Positions 1-8,639 are shown, counted from the stretch's first letter. The stretch: 64,000 bases of DNA from Antrihabitans stalactiti (GCF_012932915.1 NZ_VCQU01000015.1:55858-119857); one strand, 5' to 3'. Numbers and translations: made by a program. Notes: generated by a model not told the origin, from the sequence alone.

Positions 1-312
1 AAGTTTGTCGAAGAAGCAAGTCTCGGGGGTTGGACGCGAACCGGCGTCGGATACACCACGATAGCGTCGCGGTACGACTTGGCCGTTCAGGTCGCCGAGT
101 CGCAGTTGCCCGCTGGGCCGAACGTGTCGAACATCGTCCTCCAAGATGTATGTCCAACCGACCTGGCAGATCACACCACGATCGTCTACGACGAAAACGT
201 TCTGCAATTAGTGCGCAACGCACTGGACCCGGCCAATTCGCTTCCAGTGAAATGCAATTCAGTTGTGCCCCTCATCCATCAAAGTCCCCTGGCAGCGGCG
301 ACTCCACGCTGA
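1..312 (+). CDS. Secreted lipase/esterase, C-terminal fragment
   Basis: The reading frame is open from base 1 and ends with TGA at 310-312, so only the last 103 residues of a longer protein are present. The piece carries GVGYTTIASRYD and then an NIVLQDVCP...ADHTT segment ending near PVKC. This matches, from memory, the C-terminal end of actinobacterial EstA/LipA-type triacylglycerol lipases, in which the Asp of a TxYD motif and the His of a DH motif complete the catalytic triad. The Cys pair (DVCP and VKC) would suit a disulfide in an exported enzyme. The nucleophile Ser and signal peptide lie outside the window. About 50 residues after the DH are typical for the family, so the C-terminus looks complete. 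The exact substrate is unknown. Confidence 0.6.
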   Translation, partial: KFVEEASLGGWTRTGVGYTTIASRYDLAVQVAESQLPAGPNVSNIVLQDVCPTDLADHTTIVYDENVLQLVRNALDPANSLPVKCNSVVPLIHQSPLAAATPR

Positions 313-553
313 ATCTCCGCCAGTGTGGGATCGACTTGTTGGTCTTCGCCGGACTTTTGTCGCGTTTGCGAGGTGGCGGCGCGGGGCACTCTATCCATCG
401 TGAAGCGAGAAACCGCGCAACGTTCCAAGGAGCCGCCGCGAGTGCTAGCGCTAGCGCGCTCGACATCGTGGGAACGTCGCCGAAACTCACTGATTGCGAA
501 CTGCTGCAACGAATCACGTGCCATAATCCCGCTATGGAAAGAGCAGTGATCAT

Positions 554-1105
554 ATGAATGTCGATGCGCACGACTGGAGTGAATTGCTCGGGTCTCTCAT
601 GTCGATCCGTCGGCAGGAGACGGACGTCGACGTGCTGTTGACGACTCCACACCTGCCCGCCGACGAATCCGCCCTGTCGGGTGCCGAGGTGCGGCTCGGG
701 AGGCTCTTGGATCCGCAGCATCGTCAACTGCTCGCCAGTGCGAACGGCTGGCCGTCGATGACGTCGGACGTGACGCTGCTCGGCGCGGGCGACCTTGGGG
801 ACGGCGAGTTGTGGGATACCGCGTCAGCCGTCCTCGACGAGTTCTACGCTGCCGGTGCCCCCGATGAAATGCCGCCCAGAGAGGCTCTGATCCCCGTCGC
901 CGTCGGCGTCGAGTCTGCGACCGTCGTTGTCGTGTGGACGAATGGGCCAGTTACCGATGATGGCCACACAGTGCTGTGGCTGTTCGACGGTCGCGGCGAG
1001 GCCTTCGACAACACGTGGAAGTGGGTGGTCGCATTGGTGGCTCGTGAAGAACAGCGAAACGAGGCACTGCACCGACTCGACACGGGACTGGCCCAACCGA
1101 TTTGA
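554..1105 (+). CDS. SUKH-domain (SMI1/KNR4 family) protein
   Basis: A 183-residue soluble protein with no signal peptide or membrane segment. Residues about 45-95 (EVRLGRLLDPQHRQLLASANGW, then a short hydrophobic strand and GAGDLGDGELWD) follow the SMI1/KNR4 pattern: helix, 'L...NGW', then a strand ending in 'L.....L'. SUKH proteins are often immunity proteins for secreted nuclease or deaminase toxins, but many are orphan and of unknown role. No toxin gene is seen next to it. Upstream lies the lipase end and 241 bp with no gene. The start at 554 is supported only by a weak purine run (GGAAAGAG) about 10 nt upstream. Family assignment is from pattern recognition; function is not inferred further. 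Confidence 0.6.
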   Translation: MNVDAHDWSELLGSLMSIRRQETDVDVLLTTPHLPADESALSGAEVRLGRLLDPQHRQLLASANGWPSMTSDVTLLGAGDLGDGELWDTASAVLDEFYAAGAPDEMPPREALIPVAVGVESATVVVVWTNGPVTDDGHTVLWLFDGRGEAFDNTWKWVVALVAREEQRNEALHRLDTGLAQPI

Positions 1106-1144
1106 TTAGCTGCCCGGCGCGGGCGATTCACGGCGATCCTCAGG

Positions 1145-1882
1145 TCATGCGCCGTAGCCGTCAGTGCCTGCTCGGGTCATGACGATGTTCGGGACGACGG
1201 CGCGCGAGGAGAGTTGCAGGATCGCTGCGACGATTTCGACGATGTCGTTGACTTCGAGCATCTCGGTGGGCGGGATCGTGCCCTGGGTCCACTTGCTCAT
1301 GTCGGTATCGACGTAGCCGGGCGCGATGGTGGTGGCGCTGATTCCGTTGCCGGATTCCTCGGCGTTGAGGGTCTGTGTAAGCGAGATCAATGCAGCTTTT
1401 GTTGCACCGTAGACGGCGAGTCCGCGTTCTGCGAAGACACCTGTAATCGACGCGAGGGAAACAACTTTCGCGCCGCGGTGAGGGTCTTCCGCAGCGCCCG
1501 CACGCAGCAGCGGCAGTGACTGCTGGAGCAATTGGAACGGCGCTCGGACATTCACCGCGAACGTCTTGTCGAATCGGCGCAGGGGATAGTCCGCGATGTT
1601 TCCAGCGGTTCCGACGCCGGCGTTGAGGATCAGCGCAGTCATCGATCCGAAGTTGGTTCGGTGTTCGGTCGTGAGGTGTTCGAGGTGCGCGGGGTCGGAC
1701 AGGTCGCCTGCGACGGCCAGGACCTGGGGTGCCCCGTCGGCGGTGAGTTCCGCCGCGACCGCTGCGAGTCGCTCCGCATCGCGCGCGGTTACTGTGAGCG
1801 AATATCCCAGTTGGGCAAGTCGTTTCGCGACGCCGAGCCCGATTCCTCGCGATGCGCCGGTGACGAGCGCGGACTTGGTCAT
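1145..1882 (-). CDS. Short-chain dehydrogenase/reductase (SDR)
   Basis: A 245-residue classical SDR. The NAD(P)-binding motif TGASRGIG is at residues 8-15, NAG at about 85, and the catalytic Ser and YxxxK (YGATK) at about 140-160. It is the last gene of a three-gene minus-strand operon. Its ATG overlaps the stop of the upstream kinase-like gene by 4 bp (ATGA), which fixes the start at 1882 and implies translational coupling. In the Pseudomonas lva pathway an SDR (LvaD) reduces 4-oxoacyl-CoA to 4-hydroxyacyl-CoA before phosphorylation; the same step is a plausible role here but is inferred from neighbours only. A general 3-hydroxyacyl or keto-reductase role is the alternative. Confidence 0.85.
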   Translation of the reverse strand: MTKSALVTGASRGIGLGVAKRLAQLGYSLTVTARDAERLAAVAAELTADGAPQVLAVAGDLSDPAHLEHLTTEHRTNFGSMTALILNAGVGTAGNIADYPLRRFDKTFAVNVRAPFQLLQQSLPLLRAGAAEDPHRGAKVVSLASITGVFAERGLAVYGATKAALISLTQTLNAEESGNGISATTIAPGYVDTDMSKWTQGTIPPTEMLEVNDIVEIVAAILQLSSRAVVPNIVMTRAGTDGYGA

Positions 1883-2901
1883 GCGGATGCCTTTCCGAGA
1901 GCGCGCAAACCGGCGGCCATGAATTCGGGTGTGGCTTCGGCGGCGCGGGCGGCACCGCTGCCCGAGTCGGAGCCTTGCAGTGCGCGGTGGGTGATGCCTT
2001 CGCCGATGATGCCGAGTTTGAAATTGGCGAGCCCGAGATAGAAGTTCCATGCGCCGAGGTCGCGGCCGGATGCTGTGGCGTAGGCCTGGGCGAGGGTGTC
2101 GGCAGACGGTAGGCGAGGACTGGTCCAGGCCGCCTGTGTGCCGAGGACGAGGTCGAATATCGGTTCGCGGTAGACGCACATGAGCGCGACGTCGGTCAGT
2201 GGGTCGCCGAGCGTCGAGAGTTCCCAATCGACGACCGCGCGAACGACGGTCGGATCGGTCTTGTCGAGGATGGTGTTGTCGATGCGGAAATCGCCGTGCA
2301 CGATCGACGCGTCCGACGACTGGGGGAGCGCCTCGGTGAGCGCCGTGTGCAGGGCTGTGACGTCGGGAAGTTCGCGGGTTTTCACCCGATCCCATTGGCC
2401 TGCCCAGAGTTTCAGCTGACGGGTCAGGAAGCCTTCAGGGCGGCCGAAGGTGTCGAGGCCAACAGCGTGGTAGTCGACGGCGTGCAGGTCGGCGAGCACG
2501 CCGACGAGCGTCGAGGTTGTTGCCGAGACTTGCTCGTCGGACAGGCTGGCGAGGTCGGTTTGGTCGCGGATGACTTGACCGTCGACGAATTCGACAACGG
2601 TCATCGGTGCTCCCAAGGCCACACCGTCGGCGTCGAAGGCGACTGTTTTCGCGACTGGCACCGGGGTGCCCTGCAATCCGCGTGCAACGGTGTATTCGCG
2701 CGCCATGTCGTGGGCGGACGGCGTCAGACCGCTGGTTGGTGGACGACGGACAACCCAGGTGGACACATCGTCATAGGCCTTGAAGGTCAGGTTCGAGCGA
2801 CCACCGCTGATCAACTCGACGCGCAGCTCACCCGATACCGCGATTCCGGTGTCGAGGAGATAGCGGCGCAGCGCGGGAATGTCCATGCCGGGCAGACTCA
2901 T
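1879..2901 (-). CDS. APH-fold phosphotransferase (ACAD10/11 kinase-domain type)
   Basis: 340 residues of the aminoglycoside/choline kinase fold. The catalytic loop VHGDFRIDN (HGDxxxxN) lies near residue 200 and the metal-binding VDWELSTLGDP near 225. This subfamily is not an antibiotic kinase: it is the kinase half of ACAD10/ACAD11-like proteins and of bacterial LvaA, which phosphorylate 4-hydroxyacyl-CoA. Here it sits between the acyl-CoA dehydrogenase and the SDR, overlapping each by 4 bp, so the three are almost certainly co-translated. The kinase would activate the 4-hydroxyl and the dehydrogenase partner would eliminate phosphate and rearrange. Fold and family are secure from motifs; the substrate is inferred. 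Confidence 0.85.
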   Translation of the reverse strand: MSLPGMDIPALRRYLLDTGIAVSGELRVELISGGRSNLTFKAYDDVSTWVVRRPPTSGLTPSAHDMAREYTVARGLQGTPVPVAKTVAFDADGVALGAPMTVVEFVDGQVIRDQTDLASLSDEQVSATTSTLVGVLADLHAVDYHAVGLDTFGRPEGFLTRQLKLWAGQWDRVKTRELPDVTALHTALTEALPQSSDASIVHGDFRIDNTILDKTDPTVVRAVVDWELSTLGDPLTDVALMCVYREPIFDLVLGTQAAWTSPRLPSADTLAQAYATASGRDLGAWNFYLGLANFKLGIIGEGITHRALQGSDSGSGAARAAEATPEFMAAGLRALGKASA

Positions 2902-4109
2902 TCGGCTGGCTCCCGCAGAGCCCGTTTGGCTGCGCCGACGACGCGTTTGGCGATCGCCCAGCGATGCACTTCCGACGGTCCGTCGTAGACGCGGAACGGC
3001 CGGACTTCACGGGAGAGCCGGGCGAGGGGGAGATCTTCGGAGACGCCGAGTCCGCCGCACATCTGCACGCTGCGGTCGACGATGCGGAAGATCGCTTCGG
3101 CGCCATAGGTTTTGGCGATCGCGGTCGAATTCGACGCCGGTTGGCCCTGGTCGAGTTCCCAGCACGCCCGGACCAGCAGTGCTCGCGTTGCCGCGATGTC
3201 GATTTCGTTGTCGGCGACCATCTTCTGGATCATGCCGAGGTCGCCGAGGGTCGAGCCGAAGCCTTGACGTTGCGCAACGTGTGTGACGGCGACGTCGTGT
3301 GCGCGCCTGGCGGCACCGAGCCAGCGCATGACGTGGGTCATGCGAGCCGGTCCGAGGCGGACCTGGGCGTATTCGAAGCCGCGGTCGACTTCGCCGAGAA
3401 CCGCGGATTCGGGGACGAACAGGTCGTCGAAGAACACCTCGCAGTGCCCGCCGATCATCGATTTGTCCAGGGTGCCGATGTGGCGGCCGACGCGCAGTCC
3501 CGGTGTGTCTGCGGGCGTGAGGAACATCGTGGCGCCACCGCGTAGGCCGGCGTCGCCGGACGTGCGGGCCATGATGATGAAGAACCCGGCACCGTCGGCG
3601 CCGGTGATGAACCATTTCTTGCCATTGATCACCCAGCCACCTGCTGTGGGCAAAGCACGAGTGGCCAGCGCCGCTGGGTCGGACCCTGCACCAGGCGCGG
3701 GCTCGGTCATGGCGAATGCCGACCGGACGTCACCGTGAGCCAATGGTGCGAGAAATTGTTGCTTCTGCTCGGGGTTGGCGACGTGGGCAAGCATGTGAAC
3801 GTTGCCTTCGTCGGGTGCGGCGATGTTGAGCGCCGTCGGTCCGAACAACGAGTAGCCGGCCTCTTCGAAGACGGGGGCGCGGTCGGACATGTTCAGGCCG
3901 TGGCCGCCGAGTTCGAGCGGCGCGTGTGGTGCGAACACACCGGCTTGTTTTGCCGCGGTTTGCAGCTCGATCCGCAGTGCGTCACCGCCTGCGGCGGAAA
4001 TGTCGCCGCCGTGGCGATCTTCGATCGGCAGCACCACGCCGCGGGTGAACGCGCGGGTGCGTTCGATCAACGAACTCACCTCGGGCGCATAGGTCAGGTC
4101 GATCGGCAC
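2898..4109 (-). CDS. Acyl-CoA dehydrogenase (ACAD11/LvaC-like)
   Basis: A flavoprotein of 403 residues with the start placed at GTG 4109, preceded by GGAGAG at 7 nt. The longer open frame back to 4253 would run across the divergent regulator's promoter and lacks a ribosome site. Family blocks include AFAMTEPAPGAGSDP (FAD/substrate loop), WVINGKKWFITGA, and the C-terminal helix with RVYDGPSEVHRWAIAKR. Length is normal for ACADs. It is the first gene of the operon with the APH-fold kinase and SDR. In animals the same two activities are fused in ACAD10/11, and in Pseudomonas they are LvaC and LvaA, so use of 4-hydroxy or 4-oxo fatty acids is the favoured role. An ordinary short/medium-chain dehydrogenase is less likely given the kinase. 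Confidence 0.88.
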   Translation of the reverse strand: MPIDLTYAPEVSSLIERTRAFTRGVVLPIEDRHGGDISAAGGDALRIELQTAAKQAGVFAPHAPLELGGHGLNMSDRAPVFEEAGYSLFGPTALNIAAPDEGNVHMLAHVANPEQKQQFLAPLAHGDVRSAFAMTEPAPGAGSDPAALATRALPTAGGWVINGKKWFITGADGAGFFIIMARTSGDAGLRGGATMFLTPADTPGLRVGRHIGTLDKSMIGGHCEVFFDDLFVPESAVLGEVDRGFEYAQVRLGPARMTHVMRWLGAARRAHDVAVTHVAQRQGFGSTLGDLGMIQKMVADNEIDIAATRALLVRACWELDQGQPASNSTAIAKTYGAEAIFRIVDRSVQMCGGLGVSEDLPLARLSREVRPFRVYDGPSEVHRWAIAKRVVGAAKRALREPAE

Positions 4110-4271
4110 GGGCCACTCTCCATCATTGATCGGGGCAACTGGCTGAACAATTCCGGGCCGAACGATCACTCGGTACTGAACAGGCGTTCTGGCCAGTTTT
4201 GCATACGACTCTCCCTGAGTCAAAGGTAATAGAAGGTTTTGGAGATGATTCATCGAACCTCTGCTACTGTT

Positions 4272-4294
4272 TGTGTTCAGCTATTCCGAACACA
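4272..4294. promoter_or_regulatory. Probable operator between ACAD operon and XRE-TetR gene
   Basis: A perfect inverted repeat with 7-bp arms TGTGTTC and GAACACA separated by 9 bp. It lies 14 bp before the regulator's ATG and just downstream of a -10-like TACTGT (4265-4270), where a bound repressor would block the regulator's own promoter and could also affect the divergent operon. Assignment to the adjacent regulator is inferred from position. Confidence 0.6.
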
Positions 4295-4307
4295 CAGAGG
4301 GTTCAGC

Positions 4308-5141
4308 ATGGGAACGCCGGTGCATGAAGCGATCAGGGCAGCGCGTCTTGCTGCGGGGTTGTCGCTGCGCGAATTGGCTCGTCGGATCGACGTCAGCCCG
4401 GCGACGTTGAGTGCGATCGAGAACGGCAAGACCGGTGTCTCGGTCGAGCGGCTTCAAATCCTGGCGCACGCACTGGAAACTACCGCCGCACAGCTGCTCG
4501 ATCCTCGGTCCGTACCGCCTGCGAGAAATCACGAATTGCAGCCCAGCGCAACAGGATCGTGGCGAGAGTTTTTGCCGATGGCAGTCGACCCGGTGTTGTC
4601 CGCGGCGATCGAAGGATTCGTCGAGACGGGATATCACGGCGCCACGATGCGATCTATCGCGACCAAGGCGCATATGAGTGTGCCTGGCATGTATCACCAC
4701 TACCGCGACAAGCAGGACCTCCTGGTTCGCATCCTCGACCTCACCATGGACGAGTTGCATTGGCGGGTCCGCGCTGCGCGCGACGAGGGCGCGTCGAGCA
4801 TCGAGCGTGTTGCGTTGATCGTCGAGGCGCTCGCGTTGTATCACACGCACCGGCGTGAGCTGGCCTTCATCGGAGCGAGTGAGATGCGCAGCCTGGAACC
4901 GGCGAACCGTGCACGAATTGCGAAGTCCCGCAACGAGTTACAGCACATGCTCGATCACGAGATCGCCAGCGCGATCGCCGCGGGTGCCCTGAGCACGCGC
5001 CATCCTCGTGATGCCGGCCGCGCAATCTCGACCATGTGCACATCATTGCCGCAATGGTTTCGAATCGACGGACCGTCCACACCAGAACAGGTGGCTCGCG
5101 AGTACGCAGACTTTGCTCTGGACCTCCTGCGGAGGCACTGA
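4308..5141 (+). CDS. Double-HTH transcriptional regulator (XRE + TetR)
   Basis: 277 residues. Residues about 5-65 form a Cro/cI-type helix-turn-helix (LSLRELARRIDVSPATLSAIENGKTG pattern, a textbook HTH_3). Residues about 90-140 form a second, TetR-type HTH (ATMRSIATKAHMSVPGMYHHYRDKQDLL), followed by a helical ligand domain of about 130 residues. The start at ATG 4308 has AGAGGG 7-12 nt upstream and skips a 23-codon in-frame extension that covers the operator. It is divergent from the ACAD/APH/SDR operon with a perfect palindrome between them, so it likely represses that operon and itself, with an acyl-CoA or hydroxy acid as effector (inference). Proteins with this two-HTH layout exist in actinomycetes but are much less common than simple TetR proteins. 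Confidence 0.9.
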   Translation: MGTPVHEAIRAARLAAGLSLRELARRIDVSPATLSAIENGKTGVSVERLQILAHALETTAAQLLDPRSVPPARNHELQPSATGSWREFLPMAVDPVLSAAIEGFVETGYHGATMRSIATKAHMSVPGMYHHYRDKQDLLVRILDLTMDELHWRVRAARDEGASSIERVALIVEALALYHTHRRELAFIGASEMRSLEPANRARIAKSRNELQHMLDHEIASAIAAGALSTRHPRDAGRAISTMCTSLPQWFRIDGPSTPEQVAREYADFALDLLRRH

Positions 5142-5493
5142 CGATGTCGCAGGCTGGGTCTCATCGAGCGTGTAGTTGTGCAGGCAAAATCGGCCGAAAC
5201 AGGCTGAACAAGCGCACTCTCGGCAGACGGCCACGTCGAGCGCATAGAAATGGTGGCAAAACAGGCCCGCTCAACCACCAAAACTATGCACTCGGCGGAG
5301 GTCGCCGTGGCCGAGCGGATGCGGGCGACCAGCGCAGCGAATTGCTCGTCGTTGCGGACACAGCCCCCTACAAAGCGAAACTGCGGCCGGACGCAGAGCG
5401 GAGTGTGTGTCGGTCTGTAACGCAGCGATCGATTTCGGGCACTGCACAACAGATTTGATCCCCGTCGCACTGCAATGAATGAGGAGAACTCCT
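5142..5493. other. Intergenic, no gene recognised
   Basis: A 352-bp gap between the regulator and the SnoaL-like gene. Six-frame readings give only short shadows without ribosome sites. No clear hairpin or operator was noticed. Confidence 0.6.
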
Positions 5494-5868
5494 ATGACGA
5501 ACGACCAGGTTGCACGTGCTTTCTCCGGCCACCGCTTCGACGAAGCCTTCGATCGCCTCGACGAGAACGTGGTGTGGAACCTTATCGGCTACACCCGCCT
5601 GGAGGGTCGCCCCGCCGTGGTGGCCGCGTGCAACGGGACGACAGCCGGGAACGTCGATGTGACAACGAGCTGGCTGCGATTCGTCTCCACGGGAGACGGC
5701 GACGTCGTGGCCGTCGACGCCATCGGTCGCTACGAGGGCCCCGACAATGTCACCGCGGTGTCCTCTTGCGACATCTACGAATTCACCGACGGCGTCGTCC
5801 ACACGATCACCTCGTACACCACCGAGGTGAACCCGGACGATTACCCGCTCACCGGCACACGTGAATAG
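5494..5868 (+). CDS. SnoaL/NTF2-like fold protein
   Basis: 124 residues with the pattern of the NTF2-like superfamily: an N-terminal helix with ARAFSGHRFDEAFDRLDENVVWNLIG, then YEGPDNVTAVSSCDIYEFTDGVVHTITSYTTEV, the strand-turn-strand seen in SnoaL-like domains that bind small hydrophobic ligands or act as ketosteroid-isomerase-like enzymes. GAGGAG lies 7 nt before ATG 5494, which decides the start over the in-frame upstream codon at 5479. It stands alone between the regulator and cstA. Substrate and role are unknown; many such actinobacterial proteins remain uncharacterised. Confidence 0.75.
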   Translation: MTNDQVARAFSGHRFDEAFDRLDENVVWNLIGYTRLEGRPAVVAACNGTTAGNVDVTTSWLRFVSTGDGDVVAVDAIGRYEGPDNVTAVSSCDIYEFTDGVVHTITSYTTEVNPDDYPLTGTRE

Positions 5869-6132
5869 TGGTCGGGGGCCGAGTGGTGGGGCATTCGTCG
5901 AGACCCGTGAACCTATTGTCTGCCTTGGCATTTGGCGATTCGAAATTCTGAGGTTGTTCGCCGAACTCCATACCGATACGTGGCCTATGCTCAGTGGTGG
6001 TTTTGCGTCAGTGTCTGGGTACACCTTGCCTAGCTGTGGAAATTCTTTTGGCGGATTCACTGTGACCCGATATTGCTGCGGCTGTGACCTCGCGCGGCCT
6101 ACAGTGATCCGCGCATCCGACCAGGAGGACTC

Positions 6133-8430
6133 GTGGCCATCAAAGAGGCACCCAGCGGCAATCCCGCCGGTCACATCGAATACTTGCGAACCGACCCCGA
6201 CCTACCCCCGGTCGGCATCATCGACCGAAGTCCAATAACACCGGCCAAGAAGGCGATCTTCGCGGTCATTGCGATCGTCGGCGCTATCGCGTGGGCGATG
6301 ATCGCGATCGTTCGTGGTGAGCAGATCAGTGCTGTGTGGTTCGTGATCGCTGCGGCATGCACCTATGTATTCGCCTATCGGTTCTACGCCCGTCTCATCG
6401 AACTCAATATCGTGAAGCCGCGGGACGACCGCGCGACGCCGGCCGAGATCCTGGAGAACGGCAAGGACTACATGCCTATGGACCGGCGGGTCCTGTTCGG
6501 GCACCACTTCGCCGCCATCGCAGGCGCCGGGCCGCTGGTCGGCCCTGTGCTGGCCGCGCAGATGGGCTACCTGCCCGGGACGCTGTGGATCATCTTCGGG
6601 GTCGTGTTCGCCGGCGCCGTTCAGGATTTCCTGGTGCTGTGGGCGTCGTCGAAGCGCCGCGGCCGCAGCCTCGGACAGATGGCGCGCGAGGAACTGGGAG
6701 TTATCGGCGGTGCTGCGGCGCTCATCGGCGTCTTCGTCATCATGATGATCCTCCTAGCGGTGCTCGCGCTCGTCGTGGTCAATGCTCTGGCCGAAAGCCC
6801 GTGGGGTGTGTTCTCCATCGGCATGACGATTCCGATCGCCCTGTTCATGGGCGTGTATCTGCGCTTCCTGCGCCCAGGCAAGGTTTCCGAGGTTTCCCTC
6901 ATCGGTTTCGCCTTGCTGCTGTTTGCGATCATTTCGGGCGGCTGGGTTGCCGAAACAGGTTGGGGCGAAGACTGGTTCACACTATCGAAGGTCACCATCG
7001 CATGGCTGCTCATCGCGTACGGGTTCGCGGCCTCGGTGCTCCCGGTCTGGCTGCTGCTGGCTCCGCGTGACTACCTGTCGACGTTCATGAAGGTCGGCAC
7101 CATCCTGCTGCTGGCCGTGGGCATCCTCATTGCACGCCCGAACATCCAAATGCCCGCTGTGTCCGAATTCGCCACTGCCGGAAACGGACCGGCGTTTGCG
7201 GGATCGTTGTTCCCGTTCTTGTTCATCACGATCGCCTGCGGTGCTCTGTCCGGATTCCATGCTCTGATCGCGTCAGGGACTACCCCGAAGTTGCTGGAGA
7301 AGGAATCGCACACTCGGCTGATCGGCTACGGCGGCATGCTGACGGAGTCGTTCGTCGCGATCATGGCGCTGACCACCGCGTGCATTCTCGATCCGCACCT
7401 CTATTTCGCGATGAATGCGCCGGCGACGCTCACCGGTGGCGCGGCCGATTCTGCGGCAACCTACGTCAACGGGCTGCCGATCCCCAAAGGCGACGTCACC
7501 GGCGCATACCTCGCGCAGCAGGCAGCGGACGTCGGCGAGAAGTCGATCATCTCGCGTACAGGTGGCGCGCCGACGCTCGCCGTCGGTATCTCCGAAGTGC
7601 TCCACGGATTCCTGGGCGGCGCGAGTCTCAAACCGTTCTGGTACCACTTCGCGATCATGTTCGAGGCTTTGTTCATCCTGACGACCGTCGATGCCGGCAC
7701 TCGCGTGGCCCGGTTCATGCTGTCCGATACCCTCGGCAACTTCGGCGGACCGCTCCGTAAGTTCAAGGATCCGTCGTGGCGGGTCGGCGCATGGATCTGC
7801 ACGCTCGCTGTCGTCTTGCTCTGGGGATCGATCCTGCTGATGGGTGTCACAGATCCCCTCGGTGGTATCAACACCTTGTTCCCGTTGTTCGGCATCGCCA
7901 ACCAGCTGCTTGCGGCGATCGCGCTGACGGTCATTCTGACGATCATCGTCAAGAAGGGTTTGTTCAAGTGGATTTGGATACCCGCAATTCCGCTCGTGGG
8001 TGATCTGGTCGTGACCATGACGGCCTCTTGGCAGAAGATTTTTTCCGGCGATCGCGCAGTCGGCTACTGGTCGCAGCACAGTGCGTTCGTCGACGCCAAG
8101 GAGGCAGGCAAGACGACTTTCGGGACTGCAAAGACACCGGACGCGATCGACGCGGTCATCCGCAACACCTTCATTCAAGGCACGCTCTCGATCGTGTTTG
8201 CGGTGCTCGTGCTGATCGTCGCGGCGACCGGGTTCCTGGTGTGCGTCAAAGCGTGGCGATCGGGCGGCCAGCCCACGACCGAATCTCCCGAGGAACCGTC
8301 GAAGATCTTCGCGCCCACTGGATTCATTCCGACGGCAGCCGAGCGGGAGGTCCAGAAGGAGTGGGACGAACTGATCAAGGCTGGCACGGTTCGCGCACCG
8401 GGGGCAGCGCACGCGAAGGGAGTCCATTAG
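6133..8430 (+). CDS. cstA: Carbon starvation protein A family transporter
   Basis: 765 residues with some 16-18 hydrophobic segments. The CstA core is unmistakable: GHHFAAIAGAGPLVGPVLAAQMGYLPG near residue 120, followed by a GAVQDF segment, ACGALSGFHALIASGTTPK near 370, and FEALFILTTVDAGTRVARF near 510. CstA/BtsT proteins import pyruvate and, in some bacteria, peptides during nutrient limitation. Length is near the E. coli CstA (about 700) plus a hydrophilic C-terminal tail of some 60 residues. AGGAGG 5 nt before GTG 6133 fixes the start. The next gene, 2 bp downstream, is its usual small partner YbdD. Regulation is not obvious from the 264-bp upstream region, which has a TCACTGTGA at about 6057 that could be a CRP/GlxR half-site (weak). 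Confidence 0.97.
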   Translation: MAIKEAPSGNPAGHIEYLRTDPDLPPVGIIDRSPITPAKKAIFAVIAIVGAIAWAMIAIVRGEQISAVWFVIAAACTYVFAYRFYARLIELNIVKPRDDRATPAEILENGKDYMPMDRRVLFGHHFAAIAGAGPLVGPVLAAQMGYLPGTLWIIFGVVFAGAVQDFLVLWASSKRRGRSLGQMAREELGVIGGAAALIGVFVIMMILLAVLALVVVNALAESPWGVFSIGMTIPIALFMGVYLRFLRPGKVSEVSLIGFALLLFAIISGGWVAETGWGEDWFTLSKVTIAWLLIAYGFAASVLPVWLLLAPRDYLSTFMKVGTILLLAVGILIARPNIQMPAVSEFATAGNGPAFAGSLFPFLFITIACGALSGFHALIASGTTPKLLEKESHTRLIGYGGMLTESFVAIMALTTACILDPHLYFAMNAPATLTGGAADSAATYVNGLPIPKGDVTGAYLAQQAADVGEKSIISRTGGAPTLAVGISEVLHGFLGGASLKPFWYHFAIMFEALFILTTVDAGTRVARFMLSDTLGNFGGPLRKFKDPSWRVGAWICTLAVVLLWGSILLMGVTDPLGGINTLFPLFGIANQLLAAIALTVILTIIVKKGLFKWIWIPAIPLVGDLVVTMTASWQKIFSGDRAVGYWSQHSAFVDAKEAGKTTFGTAKTPDAIDAVIRNTFIQGTLSIVFAVLVLIVAATGFLVCVKAWRSGGQPTTESPEEPSKIFAPTGFIPTAAEREVQKEWDELIKAGTVRAPGAAHAKGVH

Positions 8431-8432
8431 AA

Positions 8433-8639
8433 ATGAAGACGCAGTCGACGGGCCCTTTGACGGCCGCAGCACGGTCGGTGAAGTGGTGGTTCACCTCGGT
8501 CATGGGCGACCACGACTACGCGCGCTACGTCGAACACATGCGAGTGAAACATCCGGAAATGAAAGTGCCCTGCGAGCGCGAATACTGGCGCGCACGGCAC
8601 GCCGACGCGGACGCGAACCCCGGGGCGCGGTGCTGTTGA
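8433..8639 (+). CDS. YbdD/YjiX family small protein
   Basis: A 68-residue protein starting 2 bp after the cstA stop. It has the family signature: WWFTSVMGDHDYARYVEHMRVKHP then MKVPCEREYWRAR, and a short Cys-containing tail. YbdD and YjiX are encoded directly behind CstA and BtsT in enterobacteria and are required for transporter function in at least some systems. The tight spacing implies co-expression. It was recovered inside a longer out-of-context reading frame; the ATG at 8433 has GGGAGTCC about 10 nt upstream. Confidence 0.92.
   Translation: MKTQSTGPLTAAARSVKWWFTSVMGDHDYARYVEHMRVKHPEMKVPCEREYWRARHADADANPGARCC

Noticed and set aside
1145..2395. A 416-codon minus-strand frame read as one protein
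   Set aside because: Only its last 245 codons (from ATG 1882) are an SDR; the rest is a shadow of the overlapping kinase gene in another frame.
4110..4253. N-terminal extension of the acyl-CoA dehydrogenase
   Set aside because: The extension overlaps the divergent promoter, lacks a ribosome site and does not resemble ACAD N-termini, whereas GTG 4109 has GGAGAG.
7273..8472. A 399-codon minus-strand ORF opposite cstA
   Set aside because: It is Arg/Asp/Glu/Gln-rich low-complexity translation of the antisense strand of a strong membrane-protein gene.
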